Shown here in pieces: positions 37,200-47,780 of a stretch of 64,000 nt of DNA. Source of the DNA: Leptotrichia wadei (lineage in GTDB: Bacteria > Fusobacteriota > Fusobacteriia > Fusobacteriales > Leptotrichiaceae). Positions within the stretch are counted from its first letter, which is position 1. Every line of letters starts with the position of its first letter. The notes under the pieces were generated by a model. That model ran no database searches, was not told the DNA's origin, and worked only from the letters and a program-made list of their open reading frames with translations. The stretch is taken from NCBI RefSeq assembly GCF_007990545.2, contig NZ_AP019829.2, forward strand, positions 1,426,001-1,490,000, read 5' to 3'. The position numbers were made by a program, and so were the translations under genes.

Positions 37200-37502
37200 T
37201 TAGAAATTATAGCCAGGTGCTAATAATCTCATTAACTCTTCATCATGTTTATGTCTTATTTCTGACTTATCGTTAAAAATCATAACTGTCCCATTTTTAC
37301 GATTATATGGTTCCCATTTTGGTAAACCTTCTGCATTAGGATTCCCTGTTCTTGCAAAATTTATCCAAACTTGACTAATTTTTCCTGCTAATTTATAAGC
37401 TTCTTTTTCTCTAACTTTTATAAGTCCTTCAATCTTATCTATATCATTAAATACAAATGGAATTTCTGCTGTGTGGAAAGACATTGCCATACCCTCAACC
37501 AT
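37200..37502 (-). pseudogene. C-terminal fragment of a type B carboxylesterase
   Basis: One hundred residues close to the C-terminus of the full carboxylesterase at 38503-40176 (GMAMSFHTAEIPFVFN, WINFARTGNPN, KHDEELM-LLAP-YNF). It keeps the catalytic His but lacks the Ser and oxyanion parts, so it cannot be an enzyme. It starts just 7 nt after the stop of the intervening hydrolase gene. It arose by duplication, with the hydrolase gene now between the copies. Confidence 0.85.
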
Positions 37503-37509
37503 AAGTTAG

Positions 37510-38496
37510 TCACTTTTCATATTTTACACTTTGCTTTTCCCAAAATTTTATAGCACTATCTATCCAATTTTCTGCTGAAGTTCCAATGCCTAATCCAAAG
37601 CCATGCTCTACATTTTTATATTTATGAAATTCTACTTTTAAGCCTGCTTTTTTCATTTCATTAAATCTATTTTCAACAACTCTTGGATTAGCAATTCCAT
37701 CTCTGTCACCAACTGCCATAAATGTAGGAGGATCATTTAGTGTAAAACTAGCTAATCCTGTGTAAAGCATAACTATTGTATTGGGTTTAGTATAATTTTT
37801 TTCTCCAAAAGAAACTAAACCTCTTGAGCCAATTGCTGCAACCATCCTAGCTCCTGCTGAACTTCCCCATAAAGAGTAATTATTTATATCAACTTCAAAT
37901 AAATCTTTATTTTCAATTATATATGATATTGCTCTTGCTAGGTCCTGAGTTGCCCTATAACCATCTTCAACTCTATATTGTAAAACAAAAGCATTATAAC
38001 CTCTTTTATTTAATTCTATTGCATAAGGAAAACCCTCATGTATAGAACCAACATAGGAAAAGCCTCCACCCGCATTGATTATAGCAAAAGGTGCATTTTT
38101 ATTTCCTTTAAAGAAAAATATTCCTGTATTTGCTTTGCTCTTATCTTCTTTTATTTCTTTATCGGTATAAATTTTATAGAATATCTCTTCACCCTTTTCA
38201 CTTCTATCAATTATATAATTAATACTCTTTAAAGTTGTATCAGTATTTATATTATTATGATATGGTAATAAATAAGCTATATCTTTTAATTTTGAGTTTG
38301 GATTGTAACCATGTTCAAGAGGTAAAATAAATTTTGAAAACTCTTTTATACTTGGATAAGTTAAAAGTTCTTTTATTGTACTATCTTTATTTAAGTATTC
38401 TTTTTTTAACATTTTTTCTCCTCCAACACTTGCTTCTATACTTTTTATATAGAAAAAGTTAATAATAATTAAAATTAATATATTCAGTCTTCTCAT
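37510..38496 (-). CDS. secreted alpha/beta hydrolase (acetyl-esterase type)
   Basis: A 328-aa enzyme with signal peptide (MRRLNILILIIINFFY). The nucleophile is in WGSSAGARM; Asp in VGDRDGIAN and His in VEHGFGLG complete the triad. The oxyanion stretch is NAGGGFSYVGS. It resembles BD-FAE/xylan-esterase-like deacetylases. The ATG has a poor ribosome site, while GGAGGAG precedes a later Met (MLKKEYL), so a cytoplasmic form could also be made. It lies between the full and partial carboxylesterase genes. Confidence 0.85.
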   Translation of the reverse strand: MRRLNILILIIINFFYIKSIEASVGGEKMLKKEYLNKDSTIKELLTYPSIKEFSKFILPLEHGYNPNSKLKDIAYLLPYHNNINTDTTLKSINYIIDRSEKGEEIFYKIYTDKEIKEDKSKANTGIFFFKGNKNAPFAIINAGGGFSYVGSIHEGFPYAIELNKRGYNAFVLQYRVEDGYRATQDLARAISYIIENKDLFEVDINNYSLWGSSAGARMVAAIGSRGLVSFGEKNYTKPNTIVMLYTGLASFTLNDPPTFMAVGDRDGIANPRVVENRFNEMKKAGLKVEFHKYKNVEHGFGLGIGTSAENWIDSAIKFWEKQSVKYEK

Positions 38497-38502
38497 AATA
38501 TT

Positions 38503-40176
38503 TTAGAAATTATAGTCAGGTGCTAATAATTTCATTAACTCCTCATCATGTTTATATTTAACTTCTGACTTATCATCAAAAATCATAACTGCTCCATTTT
38601 TAGTATTATATGGTAACCATTTTGGTAAACCTTTCACATTAGGATTTCCTGTTCTTGCAAAATTTATCCAAGCTTGACTAATTTTTCCTGCTAATTTATA
38701 GGCATCCTTTCCTCTACCTTTTAAAGTTCCTTCAACTTTATCTATATTATTAAATACAAATGGAATTTCTGCTGTATGAAAAGACATTGCCATACCATCA
38801 ATCATAGGATTATCCCAAGCAAAAATATAACTATATACTGGTGCTCCATTTTGATCTGCTTTTAATCTTGTTGTTTTCAATGTTTGTTTTCTTAATAAAG
38901 CATCAACATAAAGTGCATCTACTGCTTTTCTTTCTGGATAAGCCTTTTTAAATTCTTTCGCTATTGCTTCTGCTCTATCACCATATTTTTCTTGCATTTT
39001 CTTTTTTATTTCTGCATTAGTAAAAGTATTTTTATTTTCAACTTTATTATTTGATAATACAAATGGCATTGTTTCCCATTCTGTTAAGTTAGTACCTATT
39101 AATAAAGGAATCTCTCTTGATTGTTCTGAATATTTTTCTCCTACAGGTTCTACTGGAATATAGCTATCTAATTTAGGTGCCCAATCAAGTCCTGGTTGTC
39201 CAGTTAAAACATTTTTATAACCTTGTTCCTCAGCTGTTTTTGCTAAGGCTTTTTCTGTTGCTTCCATAACTTTTTCATAAGGTATTTTTTGAATTTCATC
39301 TACATTTTTTGCATTTAATCCTAAATTTTCAAGAGTTAATTCTGCAACTCTTCTAGTAGCTTTTTCTGGTAAAAGTGTCATTCCCATTTTTTCTACTGCT
39401 CCACTTTCAGATATAGCTTTGTGGAATAAACCTTTTGCAGCTGGTGTAGCCATAAGAGTTAAAACTTTTGCTCCTCCTCCTGACTCTCCAAATATAGTTA
39501 CATTATTAGGATCTCCTCCAAATTCTTCTATGTTATCTCTTATCCATTCAAGAGAAGCAACTAAATCCATAATTCCAGCATTGGCAGAATTTTTATATTT
39601 TTCTCCATAAGCTGATAAATCTAAGAAACCTAGTGAATTTAATCTATGATTTACAGAAACTACTACTACATCTCCTTTTTTACTTAAATTTTTTCCATCA
39701 AAAATATAATTTTCAGCAGATGAACCGCTTCTAAAACCTCCACCATGTAACCATACCATTACTGGTCTTTTCTTTCCATCTTTTATACCAGGAGTCCATA
39801 TATTTAAGTTATGAGAATTTTCACTCATCTCTAATTTAGGTCCTGCAAACCAACCTCCACTTGAAACCATACTCTCACCTTGTGAAAAATATGTTCCAAA
39901 AGTTACAGTTTGTTTAATACCATTCCATTTTTCTACTTTTTTAGGTGCCATAAATCTTTCGGCTCTTGCATAAGGTACACCTAAGTAAGTATATATTTCA
40001 TCTTGAATAAATCCTTGTATTTTTCCACTTTCTGTTGTAGCTATTGTATTAGTATTTTGATTTACAGTATTTTCAATTTTTTTAACTACATTTTTATTTT
40101 CATTTGTTTCAGAAAATAATAAATTTCCAGTTCCAATTTGTAATAAAAATAAAGCTACTAATAGCATTTTTTTCAT
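38503..40176 (-). CDS. type B carboxylesterase, secreted
   Basis: A 557-aa carboxylesterase of the acetylcholinesterase fold. After a signal peptide (~23 residues) come the oxyanion motif HGGGFRSGS, nucleophile GESGGGA, and His in FHTAEIPFVF near residue 463. It should cut ester bonds of aromatic or short-chain esters in the periplasm. ATG overlaps the TGA of the cupin-decarboxylase gene (ATGA), with AAGGAG ahead, so the two are coupled. Confidence 0.93.
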   Translation of the reverse strand: MKKMLLVALFLLQIGTGNLLFSETNENKNVVKKIENTVNQNTNTIATTESGKIQGFIQDEIYTYLGVPYARAERFMAPKKVEKWNGIKQTVTFGTYFSQGESMVSSGGWFAGPKLEMSENSHNLNIWTPGIKDGKKRPVMVWLHGGGFRSGSSAENYIFDGKNLSKKGDVVVVSVNHRLNSLGFLDLSAYGEKYKNSANAGIMDLVASLEWIRDNIEEFGGDPNNVTIFGESGGGAKVLTLMATPAAKGLFHKAISESGAVEKMGMTLLPEKATRRVAELTLENLGLNAKNVDEIQKIPYEKVMEATEKALAKTAEEQGYKNVLTGQPGLDWAPKLDSYIPVEPVGEKYSEQSREIPLLIGTNLTEWETMPFVLSNNKVENKNTFTNAEIKKKMQEKYGDRAEAIAKEFKKAYPERKAVDALYVDALLRKQTLKTTRLKADQNGAPVYSYIFAWDNPMIDGMAMSFHTAEIPFVFNNIDKVEGTLKGRGKDAYKLAGKISQAWINFARTGNPNVKGLPKWLPYNTKNGAVMIFDDKSEVKYKHDEELMKLLAPDYNF

Positions 40177-41297
40177 TTTTCAACAACTCCTTTTAATCTA
40201 TTAGATGAATCACTATCAACTTCTTTATTTAAAATATTTACAACTTTTTCTAAATCACTTTTTTTAATTCCTAAATTAGTTATTAAATTAACATGTGAAG
40301 CTAATTGTGCCTCTCCACCTGATATTGTGGAAATGGTTGAAACTGTTGTTAATTCTCTATTTACATAGTTTAAATTATCTCTACTAAATAAATAACCAAA
40401 TAAATGTGCCTTTAAAGCATAGTCAACTCCATCAAAATTTTGTAATAATCCACTGCTATCTCTTTGAGATAAAATACTTAAAGTTTCTGTTCCATATTCA
40501 TAGTAATTTATATCCCCCTTATTTGTAGGAACTTTCCCTTCAATATCTTTTTTACCATTAACTTTTCTTTCTTCTAACACTTTATTTAAAGTAAGCATTC
40601 CATTTAGTGCTCTTGGAAAACCTATATAAGCATATTGATGATTTAAAATTTCTCTTATTTCATTAATAGTTAAACCTTTATCTAATCCCTTATTCAAAGC
40701 TACTTTTAATTTATTTAAATCTCCTTTTGCCGTATTAGCTGCTATTGAAACAATAGCTAGTTGTTTTTCTGTCAAAGAAGTATTTTGTTTATGTTTCTCA
40801 ATAGAAATTTTCAATCTTTCTTCTGTTGGTTTTTCATTTAATTCAACTTTTTCAAACCAAGTAGTTGTATTATTTTCAGTATCAGGTGTTATTACTAAGT
40901 GGGACATTGAAGTTGTTTCCCCAGCTCCATGCCAATGTTTTACATCTGCTGGTATCCATACAACATCACCTTTCTTTACATATTGAATTTCCTTACCCCA
41001 TTCTTGAACTCTACCTTCTCCCTCAGTTATATATAAATATTGCCCTTTTGAATGTGAATGCCAATTGTTAACTACTCCAACTTCAAAATCTACTATTGCA
41101 ACACTATCCTTAGATATATCAATTTGTGGTAAGATTGCAAACTCTGCTTCTCCTGAAAAATATTTTGGATCTGCTTTGATATATTTTAAATTTTCTTTTT
41201 TAGTAATACTTAGATTATTTACTGAATTTGCCATAATTAAATTTCCTCCCAGTAAAAAAATTATAAAAGTTAATATATATTTTTTTATTTTTTTCAT
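40173..41297 (-). CDS. secreted cupin-carboxymuconolactone decarboxylase fusion
   Basis: A 374-aa protein: signal peptide, cupin at ~45-130 (WHSHSKGQYLYITEGEGR and DVKHWHGAGETTSMSH, all metal His present), then two CMD-like helical domains (~165-235 and ~275-365; EIREILNHQYAYIGFPRALNG). The AhpD-type Cys pair is absent. Such fusions sit beside flavodoxin, AKR and hydrolase genes and are thought to handle small aromatic or quinone compounds, with no proven reaction. ATG at 41297 follows GGAAAG; an upstream start adds eleven residues. Confidence 0.88.
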   Translation of the reverse strand: MKKIKKYILTFIIFLLGGNLIMANSVNNLSITKKENLKYIKADPKYFSGEAEFAILPQIDISKDSVAIVDFEVGVVNNWHSHSKGQYLYITEGEGRVQEWGKEIQYVKKGDVVWIPADVKHWHGAGETTSMSHLVITPDTENNTTTWFEKVELNEKPTEERLKISIEKHKQNTSLTEKQLAIVSIAANTAKGDLNKLKVALNKGLDKGLTINEIREILNHQYAYIGFPRALNGMLTLNKVLEERKVNGKKDIEGKVPTNKGDINYYEYGTETLSILSQRDSSGLLQNFDGVDYALKAHLFGYLFSRDNLNYVNRELTTVSTISTISGGEAQLASHVNLITNLGIKKSDLEKVVNILNKEVDSDSSNRLKGVVEK

Positions 41298-41407
41298 TCT
41301 TTTCTTTCCAAATTTTATTTTAAGAGTCAAAATTATTTATTTTAGCATTTTTTTATTCCACATGAACTTTATCAAGATTTTCATGTGCTTTTATTACTCT
41401 GCTATTT

Positions 41408-42472
41408 TTATTTTGCTAATCCTTTTTCTTTCATCCATTTTTCCATGGCATTTGCTACTTCTCTATTATTTAAATCTGCCATCATAAAGTGTGTACTTCC
41501 TTTTATTCCTATATCAGGTAGCATTACAACTTTTACATCTCCACCTGCTTCATTCATCATTTTTTCCCATTTTTTAGCTAAATTTACTCTTATTCTCCAA
41601 TTATCTAAACCCCAGTTATCAGTTAATTCAGTTGGAATATTATCACCAAAATATACAACTATTGGAATTTTAGTTAATTTTTTAAATTCAGCATCAGACA
41701 CTTCATAGCCACTAGCTGGAAATGGACTTGTTGTTTTTTCAACTTCTGGTAATTTTCCTTTTGGAAATGGGAAAGTTCCAGGTTCTAATGCAATTACTCC
41801 TTTTACTTTGTCAGAAGCTATGGCAGTGTCCCAACCAGGTCCTCCACCAGCAGAATGAGTTACTAAAACTCCATTTCCTGATTTTTCAAAAACTTTTACC
41901 ATCGCATCACTTATAACTTTTTGGTCAAAATCTCCAGTATCAGGAGTCATTTGTCTAAAAAATTGCTCACGAGATTCATTATCTCTTGGTACAGAAACAT
42001 TATCATATATTCCTGGCCATTGCCCTATACGAAAATTGTTATACCAAAGTTGGTCATCAGGTCTTGCTGTTAAATTTCTTGGAACTGTTGACTGCCCAGC
42101 TCTACCACGTCTAGGCTGGTCAACAATATATGTACTGTATCCTTTTTCCAAAAATATATTTTGAAATCCATCTCTTCCATCTGGTGTACTTTCCCAACTT
42201 TTTCCTGACTGTCCATACCCATGTAAAAATACAATACTATTCTTTTTTGCTTTTACTGGCTTTTGATAAAATACATAGGCATGATCTCCATGTAATGTTT
42301 CCCCATCAAAATTCATAGGCTCGGAATCTTTATATTCTCCTGGTGATGTTACAACTGTTCCTCCTGCCATAAAACTTCCCTGTTCTTTAATTGTTACAGG
42401 CTTCTGAAATCCAAAACTTGCAGTTGCTGATAATATCCCTATTGCCATTAATAATATTAAATTTTTTTTCAT
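41408..42472 (-). CDS. secreted alpha/beta hydrolase (esterase)
   Basis: A 354-aa protein with signal peptide MKKNLILLMAIGILSATASFG. The fold reads FLHGYGQSGKSWESTPDGRDG, IVDQPRRGRAGQS, elbow THSAGGGPGW, and His in GIKGSTHFMMADL. A paralog lies at 45937-47028. AAGGAG precedes ATG. It is first in a likely operon running through the cupin, esterase, hydrolase and flavodoxin genes and is divergent from the LysR gene. Confidence 0.9.
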   Translation of the reverse strand: MKKNLILLMAIGILSATASFGFQKPVTIKEQGSFMAGGTVVTSPGEYKDSEPMNFDGETLHGDHAYVFYQKPVKAKKNSIVFLHGYGQSGKSWESTPDGRDGFQNIFLEKGYSTYIVDQPRRGRAGQSTVPRNLTARPDDQLWYNNFRIGQWPGIYDNVSVPRDNESREQFFRQMTPDTGDFDQKVISDAMVKVFEKSGNGVLVTHSAGGGPGWDTAIASDKVKGVIALEPGTFPFPKGKLPEVEKTTSPFPASGYEVSDAEFKKLTKIPIVVYFGDNIPTELTDNWGLDNWRIRVNLAKKWEKMMNEAGGDVKVVMLPDIGIKGSTHFMMADLNNREVANAMEKWMKEKGLAK

Positions 42473-42522
42473 ATATAATCTCCTTCATTTTCTTATTTTT
42501 ATTTCCTTATCTTCATGTAGTT

Positions 42523-42590
42523 ATAATACTAAAATTTAAGATAAAAGTACAATACCGTTTATAAAATGTGCTATAATTAAAATGCATACT
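42523..42590. promoter_or_regulatory. divergent promoter with LysR-type box
   Basis: Minus-strand TTGTAC (42547-42552), 18-nt spacer, TATTAT (42523-42528) drive the hydrolase operon. A 47-bp block (42544-42590) is shared with 45882-45928 at 36 of 47 positions, including AAAGTACAAT and GCATACT at its ends. On the plus strand the block contains CTATAAT, a probable -10 for lysR. Confidence 0.65.
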
Positions 42591-42619
42591 AGAAATAAAA
42601 ATTATATGAGGTGATTTAT

Positions 42620-43471
42620 ATGATAGAATTGGAACAACTTAAACAGCTTATTGCGTTTGCAACATATGGAACATTATCAAAAGCTGCTGAAGAGTTGTAT
42701 ATTTCACAGCCTGCCCTTTCCCGTTCGATACAAAAGCTGGAAAAAACTTTAGGGGTTGAACTTTTTGACAGGAAAAAAAATAAGATGGAATTAAATGGAA
42801 ATGGAAAAACTGTTATCCAGTACGCAGAAAAAATATTGAATCTTGTAGATGAAATGGAAGAAAAAGTTAATAAAAATAATCAGGTTCAAAATAATTTTTC
42901 AATTGGTTCATGTGCTCCTGCTCCATTGTGGGATATGATTTCATTATTTGCAAAATTTTATCCTGAAAAATACATTCTTCATAAAATAGAAAATAATCTT
43001 CAGTTATTTGAAAAACTTAAAAATGACATTTATCAGATGATTATACTTTCTGAGCCTATTGATAATTCTGAATTTTTCTGCATAAAATATAAAACTGAAC
43101 AATTATTTTTATCAGTTCCTCTAAGTCATCCACTGGCTAAAAAAAAGGAAATACATTTTTCAGATATTACAGATGACAGAATGCTCTTATTCAATCCGAT
43201 CGGAATATGGAAGGATGTAGTTTTAGAAAAAATGCCTAATATGAACTTCCTTATTCAAAGTGACAGGATTATTTATCAGGAATTAGCTGAAATGCAAAAT
43301 TTACTGCATTTCCGTTCAAATTTCACACTTGAACGTGAAGACAATTTCAAAAATAATATTTCAATTCCAATTGCTGACAAGGAAGCAAAAATGACTTTCT
43401 ACTGTGTCTGTAAGAAAAATATAAAAAATGAAATTGAGAAACTTTTTGATAGTTTTAGTAAAAATTTTTAA
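42620..43471 (+). CDS. LysR-family transcriptional regulator
   Basis: A 283-aa LysR regulator. The helix-turn-helix reads QLIAFATYGTLSKAAEELYISQPALSRSIQKLEKTLG; the sensor domain follows. A GTG nine bases upstream overlaps GAGGTG, so ATG at 42620 is chosen. Divergent from the hydrolase operon, its usual target, and a copy of its promoter box lies before the MATE operon, so it probably controls both. Inducer unknown. Confidence 0.92.
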   Translation: MIELEQLKQLIAFATYGTLSKAAEELYISQPALSRSIQKLEKTLGVELFDRKKNKMELNGNGKTVIQYAEKILNLVDEMEEKVNKNNQVQNNFSIGSCAPAPLWDMISLFAKFYPEKYILHKIENNLQLFEKLKNDIYQMIILSEPIDNSEFFCIKYKTEQLFLSVPLSHPLAKKKEIHFSDITDDRMLLFNPIGIWKDVVLEKMPNMNFLIQSDRIIYQELAEMQNLLHFRSNFTLEREDNFKNNISIPIADKEAKMTFYCVCKKNIKNEIEKLFDSFSKNF

Positions 43472-43504
43472 AAAATAAGAGGGAAGAAATCTCCCTCGTA
43501 TTTT
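43472..43504. terminator. bidirectional terminator between lysR and the aldo-keto reductase gene
   Basis: GAGGGA (43479-43484) pairs with TCCCTC (43492-43497), extended by AAAATA/TATTTT after one mismatch. Both genes end here. Confidence 0.78.
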
Positions 43505-43506
43505 TA

Positions 43507-44388
<882 letters not shown>

Positions 44389-44407
44389 TCATCATTTTAT
44401 TTAATTA

Positions 44408-45763
44408 CTATTTTTTTATTTTTATCCACATATTTTTTAAATAATATACACCAAAAATAATTGCCTTTACAACCCAGTCAAAAAACATCGCAACCCAAGT
44501 TCCAATCATTCCCATGCCAAATCCAAATGCAAATACATACGCTAAAACAATTCTACACAAAATCATTGATGTCATACTTACAATCATTGGAAATTTAGCA
44601 TTTCCAACTCCCCTAAAAATTACAGGCAATGAATATGCTGCAGGCCAGATTAAAATCATTAACACACCATGTGAAACAACTATAAACCATGCCATTTCTG
44701 TAGCTTCAGGAGACAAATTATAGACTTTCATTATTAATGGCATAAGTCCTAACACAATTAAAGTACTTACGATAAATGTGCCATGAATTATTCTTATAAT
44801 TTTCCTGTTATAATATTTTAACTGTTCATAATCTCCCATTCCATAAACTCTTGAAACAATTACTGATAATCCAAGATTAATAGCCATTCCAGGTAAAACT
44901 TCAAACATTACTATCGTTCCACCCACTGAATTTGCTGCAATGGAAGCAGTCCCAAATGATGCAACAACACTTAAGACAACAAGTCTTCCAAGATAAAACA
45001 TTCCATTTTCAAATCCAAATGGCATTCCAATATTTAAAATCTGTTTTATAATTTTTTTATCAAACTTCGTTTTCATCCATCCTTTTATACTTAATTTCAT
45101 TTCTTTTTTATTGGCAAGATAAAGGATGATAATTGCAGCCCCAATTCTCGAAACTAGTGTAGGTATTGCAACGCCAGCCACTCCCATATGGAAAATTATT
45201 ACTAGAATACCATTTCCAATTACGTTTAAAATATTCATTGATAACATTATCTGCATCGGCAGTTTTGAGTTTCCAGTTGTTCTAAAAATTGCAGCTCCAC
45301 TATTATATAGAGCCAAAAATGGAACAGATGGAAGGACTATCAAAAAATATATATTTGCAGCTTTCTGAACTTCAGTAGAAATTCCTCCAAACATATACTT
45401 AAATATCAATGGTTTTACCATATAAACAGTAATCATAATAAAAACTGAAAACCATACAGAAATTTTCAGAAGCTGTCTTCCTGTTTCCTTAGCTTTTGAA
45501 ATATCCTTCTTTCCAAAATACTGACCTGCTATAACTGCTCCACCTGTTGCCAAAGCCGCAAAAATACTAATCAGCAATGCCATAATAAAATCCACTAGTG
45601 AAACTCCTGAAACAGCTGCTTCCCCAACTTGTGCAACCATTATGGAATCTGCCATACCTACAATATATTCCAGCCCCTGTTCAATTACAAGTGGCAGGAA
45701 CAATTTAAATAAATCTTTATTTAAAAATATTCTATTTTTATTTTCAATTACTTCTCCCGTCAT
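44408..45763 (-). CDS. MATE-family efflux transporter
   Basis: A 451-aa membrane protein with about twelve helices in two MatE repeats (GMADSIMVAQVGEAAVSG in the first; GFENGMFYLGRLVVLSVVASFG in the second). It exports drugs or metabolites with Na+ or H+. AAGGAG lies 6 nt before ATG. It is the first gene downstream of the second LysR-type box and may export the compounds handled by the hydrolase cluster. Confidence 0.93.
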   Translation of the reverse strand: MTGEVIENKNRIFLNKDLFKLFLPLVIEQGLEYIVGMADSIMVAQVGEAAVSGVSLVDFIMALLISIFAALATGGAVIAGQYFGKKDISKAKETGRQLLKISVWFSVFIMITVYMVKPLIFKYMFGGISTEVQKAANIYFLIVLPSVPFLALYNSGAAIFRTTGNSKLPMQIMLSMNILNVIGNGILVIIFHMGVAGVAIPTLVSRIGAAIIILYLANKKEMKLSIKGWMKTKFDKKIIKQILNIGMPFGFENGMFYLGRLVVLSVVASFGTASIAANSVGGTIVMFEVLPGMAINLGLSVIVSRVYGMGDYEQLKYYNRKIIRIIHGTFIVSTLIVLGLMPLIMKVYNLSPEATEMAWFIVVSHGVLMILIWPAAYSLPVIFRGVGNAKFPMIVSMTSMILCRIVLAYVFAFGFGMGMIGTWVAMFFDWVVKAIIFGVYYLKNMWIKIKK

Positions 45764-45860
45764 TTCTTTCTCCTTTAAAATAAGATGCTTTTCATAAAAT
45801 TAATTTTTGATTTCAGAAACTTTTAAAATTATAATCGACATCCTTTATCATCTTGAGTAT

Positions 45861-45928
45861 ATTTTACAAAAAGTTTTTTCTAAAGTACAATATCAAATAG
45901 GAAAAGCACTATAACTAAAACGCATACT
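45861..45928 (-). promoter_or_regulatory. promoter and second LysR-type box before the MATE operon
   Basis: TTGTAC (45885-45890) and TAAAAT (45861-45866) with 18-nt spacing, the same layout as at 42523-42552. The 47-bp block 45882-45928 matches 42544-42590 without gaps. Confidence 0.65.
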
Positions 45929-45936
45929 TTCTTTAC

Positions 45937-47028
45937 CTAATCCAGTTTCTTTTCTTTCAAAAATTGTGATAACTGATTTGCAATCTGCACATTATTTAAA
46001 TCTGCAAAAGGAAAATGAGTATTTCCTTTTATTCCTATTTCTGGAAGATGTACAAGTTTTGCATCTCCTCCATGTCTGTTTATTGCATCGACAAACTGTT
46101 TTCCCCTCTCAAGAGAGAGTCTCCAAAACTCTATTCCAAAAATTGGTGATTCATATATATTATCTCCATATACTATAAGAATTGGCATTTTTGTCAATTT
46201 TTCAAATTCTTCTTTTGGAATCATATTAGGTTCTGAAAACTTACTGGCTAATTCATTTTTTGAAGAAATATCTGCAGGTCTTTCTCCTTCAGGAAATACA
46301 TATGTTCCTGGTTCATAAGCAACTACTGCTTTAACACTATTTGGATTTTTCATTGCTGTTTTCCATCCAAGTATTCCACTTGCAGAGTGTGATACAGCTG
46401 GACCTGATTTTTTGAATAATTCACTTACAGAATTAACCATATCGTCACTATTATCTACAAATTCTGAAACTTCTTCACCATTATCACTAACTTGCCATCT
46501 CATAAATTGATCTACAGATTTTTCATCTTTTGGAAATTTAGTATTTTTAAAAAATGTTCTTCCTTTTTCTGGTGTCCATTCTCCCAGTCTGAAAGCATTC
46601 CATGTCCCCATTTCTCCAGCTGTTGTAGGTATCATATCAGGTGCCATAAATTTAAGTTTTGATCTTCCTGCCCGTCCTCTTCCTGGCTGATCAATAATAT
46701 ATACAGACCAGTTACGTCTTGTAAATATCTGCATATAACCATCCCTTCCATCAGGAGTAGTTTCCCAGGTTTTTCCTGTCTGTCCGATTCCATGCCACAT
46801 TACTAAGGGATACTTTCTCGCATGAACTGGAATAAAATACTGAACATATGCATGATCTCCATGAAATGTACTTCCATTTTTTTCCTGATAAACTTTTCCA
46901 CCTACGGTAAAACTCCCCATATCTTTTAAATTAATATTCTTTTCTGCCGAAAATCCTGTTGCTGAAATTAAGGCAAGAATAACTGTAAATATACTTTTTA
47001 ATATCTTTTTCTTTAAATTATTTTTCAT
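45937..47028 (-). CDS. secreted alpha/beta hydrolase, paralog
   Basis: A 363-aa relative of the hydrolase at 41408-42472. Shared parts are GSFTVGGKVY, FHGDHAYVQY, TPDGRDGYMQIF, IDQPGRGRAGRS and GIKGNTHFPFADLNN. The elbow is SHSASGILGW, with Ser in the nucleophile place. Signal peptide is at 10-28. It forms a pair with the SnoaL-like gene upstream, facing the broken TetR gene. Confidence 0.88.
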   Translation of the reverse strand: MKNNLKKKILKSIFTVILALISATGFSAEKNINLKDMGSFTVGGKVYQEKNGSTFHGDHAYVQYFIPVHARKYPLVMWHGIGQTGKTWETTPDGRDGYMQIFTRRNWSVYIIDQPGRGRAGRSKLKFMAPDMIPTTAGEMGTWNAFRLGEWTPEKGRTFFKNTKFPKDEKSVDQFMRWQVSDNGEEVSEFVDNSDDMVNSVSELFKKSGPAVSHSASGILGWKTAMKNPNSVKAVVAYEPGTYVFPEGERPADISSKNELASKFSEPNMIPKEEFEKLTKMPILIVYGDNIYESPIFGIEFWRLSLERGKQFVDAINRHGGDAKLVHLPEIGIKGNTHFPFADLNNVQIANQLSQFLKEKKLD

Positions 47029-47069
47029 ATTTTTTATTTCTCTCCTTTTTTATTATTATGATAAATCAA

Positions 47070-47603
47070 TTATTTCATTTCTTCAGAAGTTCTCCAGTCG
47101 AAATTTGAAGTTCTTTTGGAAATAAGCCATTTTCCGTTTTCATACACATATTCATCATTATATCTGACTCCCATTGTATTTTTTATTAACTGACCTTTGT
47201 CATTTTTACCAATAAGCACTGTCATACAATACACAGTTCCTGTTGCTTTATTCCCTTGAATGTCAAATACCTTCTGACCATTAAAATGGTAAACAGTATC
47301 ATAACTAGTTAAAGTTTTGTTAAAAGTATCTCCTATTTCTTTTCTTCCAGTAAGTTTTAAACTAACTTTCCCATCTCTGACTATTTCAACAGTGGCATTT
47401 TCAGTAAAAAGAAATGTCTGACTATGAGCATCCTTCTTATCTGCCAGAACTGAAAAATCATCAACAAGTCTTCCCAATTCTCTCTCATTTTCTAATAACG
47501 ATTTCCCATTATTCTGATTTTTACCAGCCGAATAAGATACATTTGATGTTGATAAAGCTCCTAATAATAATATTGAAACTCCCAAAATTAATTTTTTTAG
47601 CAT
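47070..47603 (-). CDS. secreted SnoaL-like (NTF2-fold) protein
   Basis: A 177-aa exported protein. After a signal peptide ending near SYSA comes an NTF2-like cone: ELGRLVDDFSVLADKKDAHSQTFLFTENATVEIV, then RKEIGDTFNKTL and a C-terminal RTSNFDWR. SnoaL_4 members act on small hydrophobic compounds or only bind them. ATG at 47603 has AGGAG 9 nt upstream. Likely cotranscribed with the hydrolase 41 nt downstream. Confidence 0.85.
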   Translation of the reverse strand: MLKKLILGVSILLLGALSTSNVSYSAGKNQNNGKSLLENERELGRLVDDFSVLADKKDAHSQTFLFTENATVEIVRDGKVSLKLTGRKEIGDTFNKTLTSYDTVYHFNGQKVFDIQGNKATGTVYCMTVLIGKNDKGQLIKNTMGVRYNDEYVYENGKWLISKRTSNFDWRTSEEMK

Positions 47604-47724
47604 AATTATCATCTCCTAATTTATTTTTTTTATCCTTAATAGACTTTTTCAAATCTGTTATTGAATTATTTCTATGAATGAATTATAATACTAAAAAAAT
47701 CAAAATAGAACTACTCTTTTTTTC

Positions 47725-47768
47725 TAAAAGTTACTTATACCACATTTTATAAAAAATAGTTACTTTTA
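47725..47768. promoter_or_regulatory. candidate TetR operator
   Basis: Inverted repeat TAAAAGTTACT (47725-47735) and AGTTACTTTTA (47758-47768), differing at one base, lies between the tetR start and the SnoaL gene. Confidence 0.5.
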
Positions 47769-47780
47769 ATGGAGGAATTT

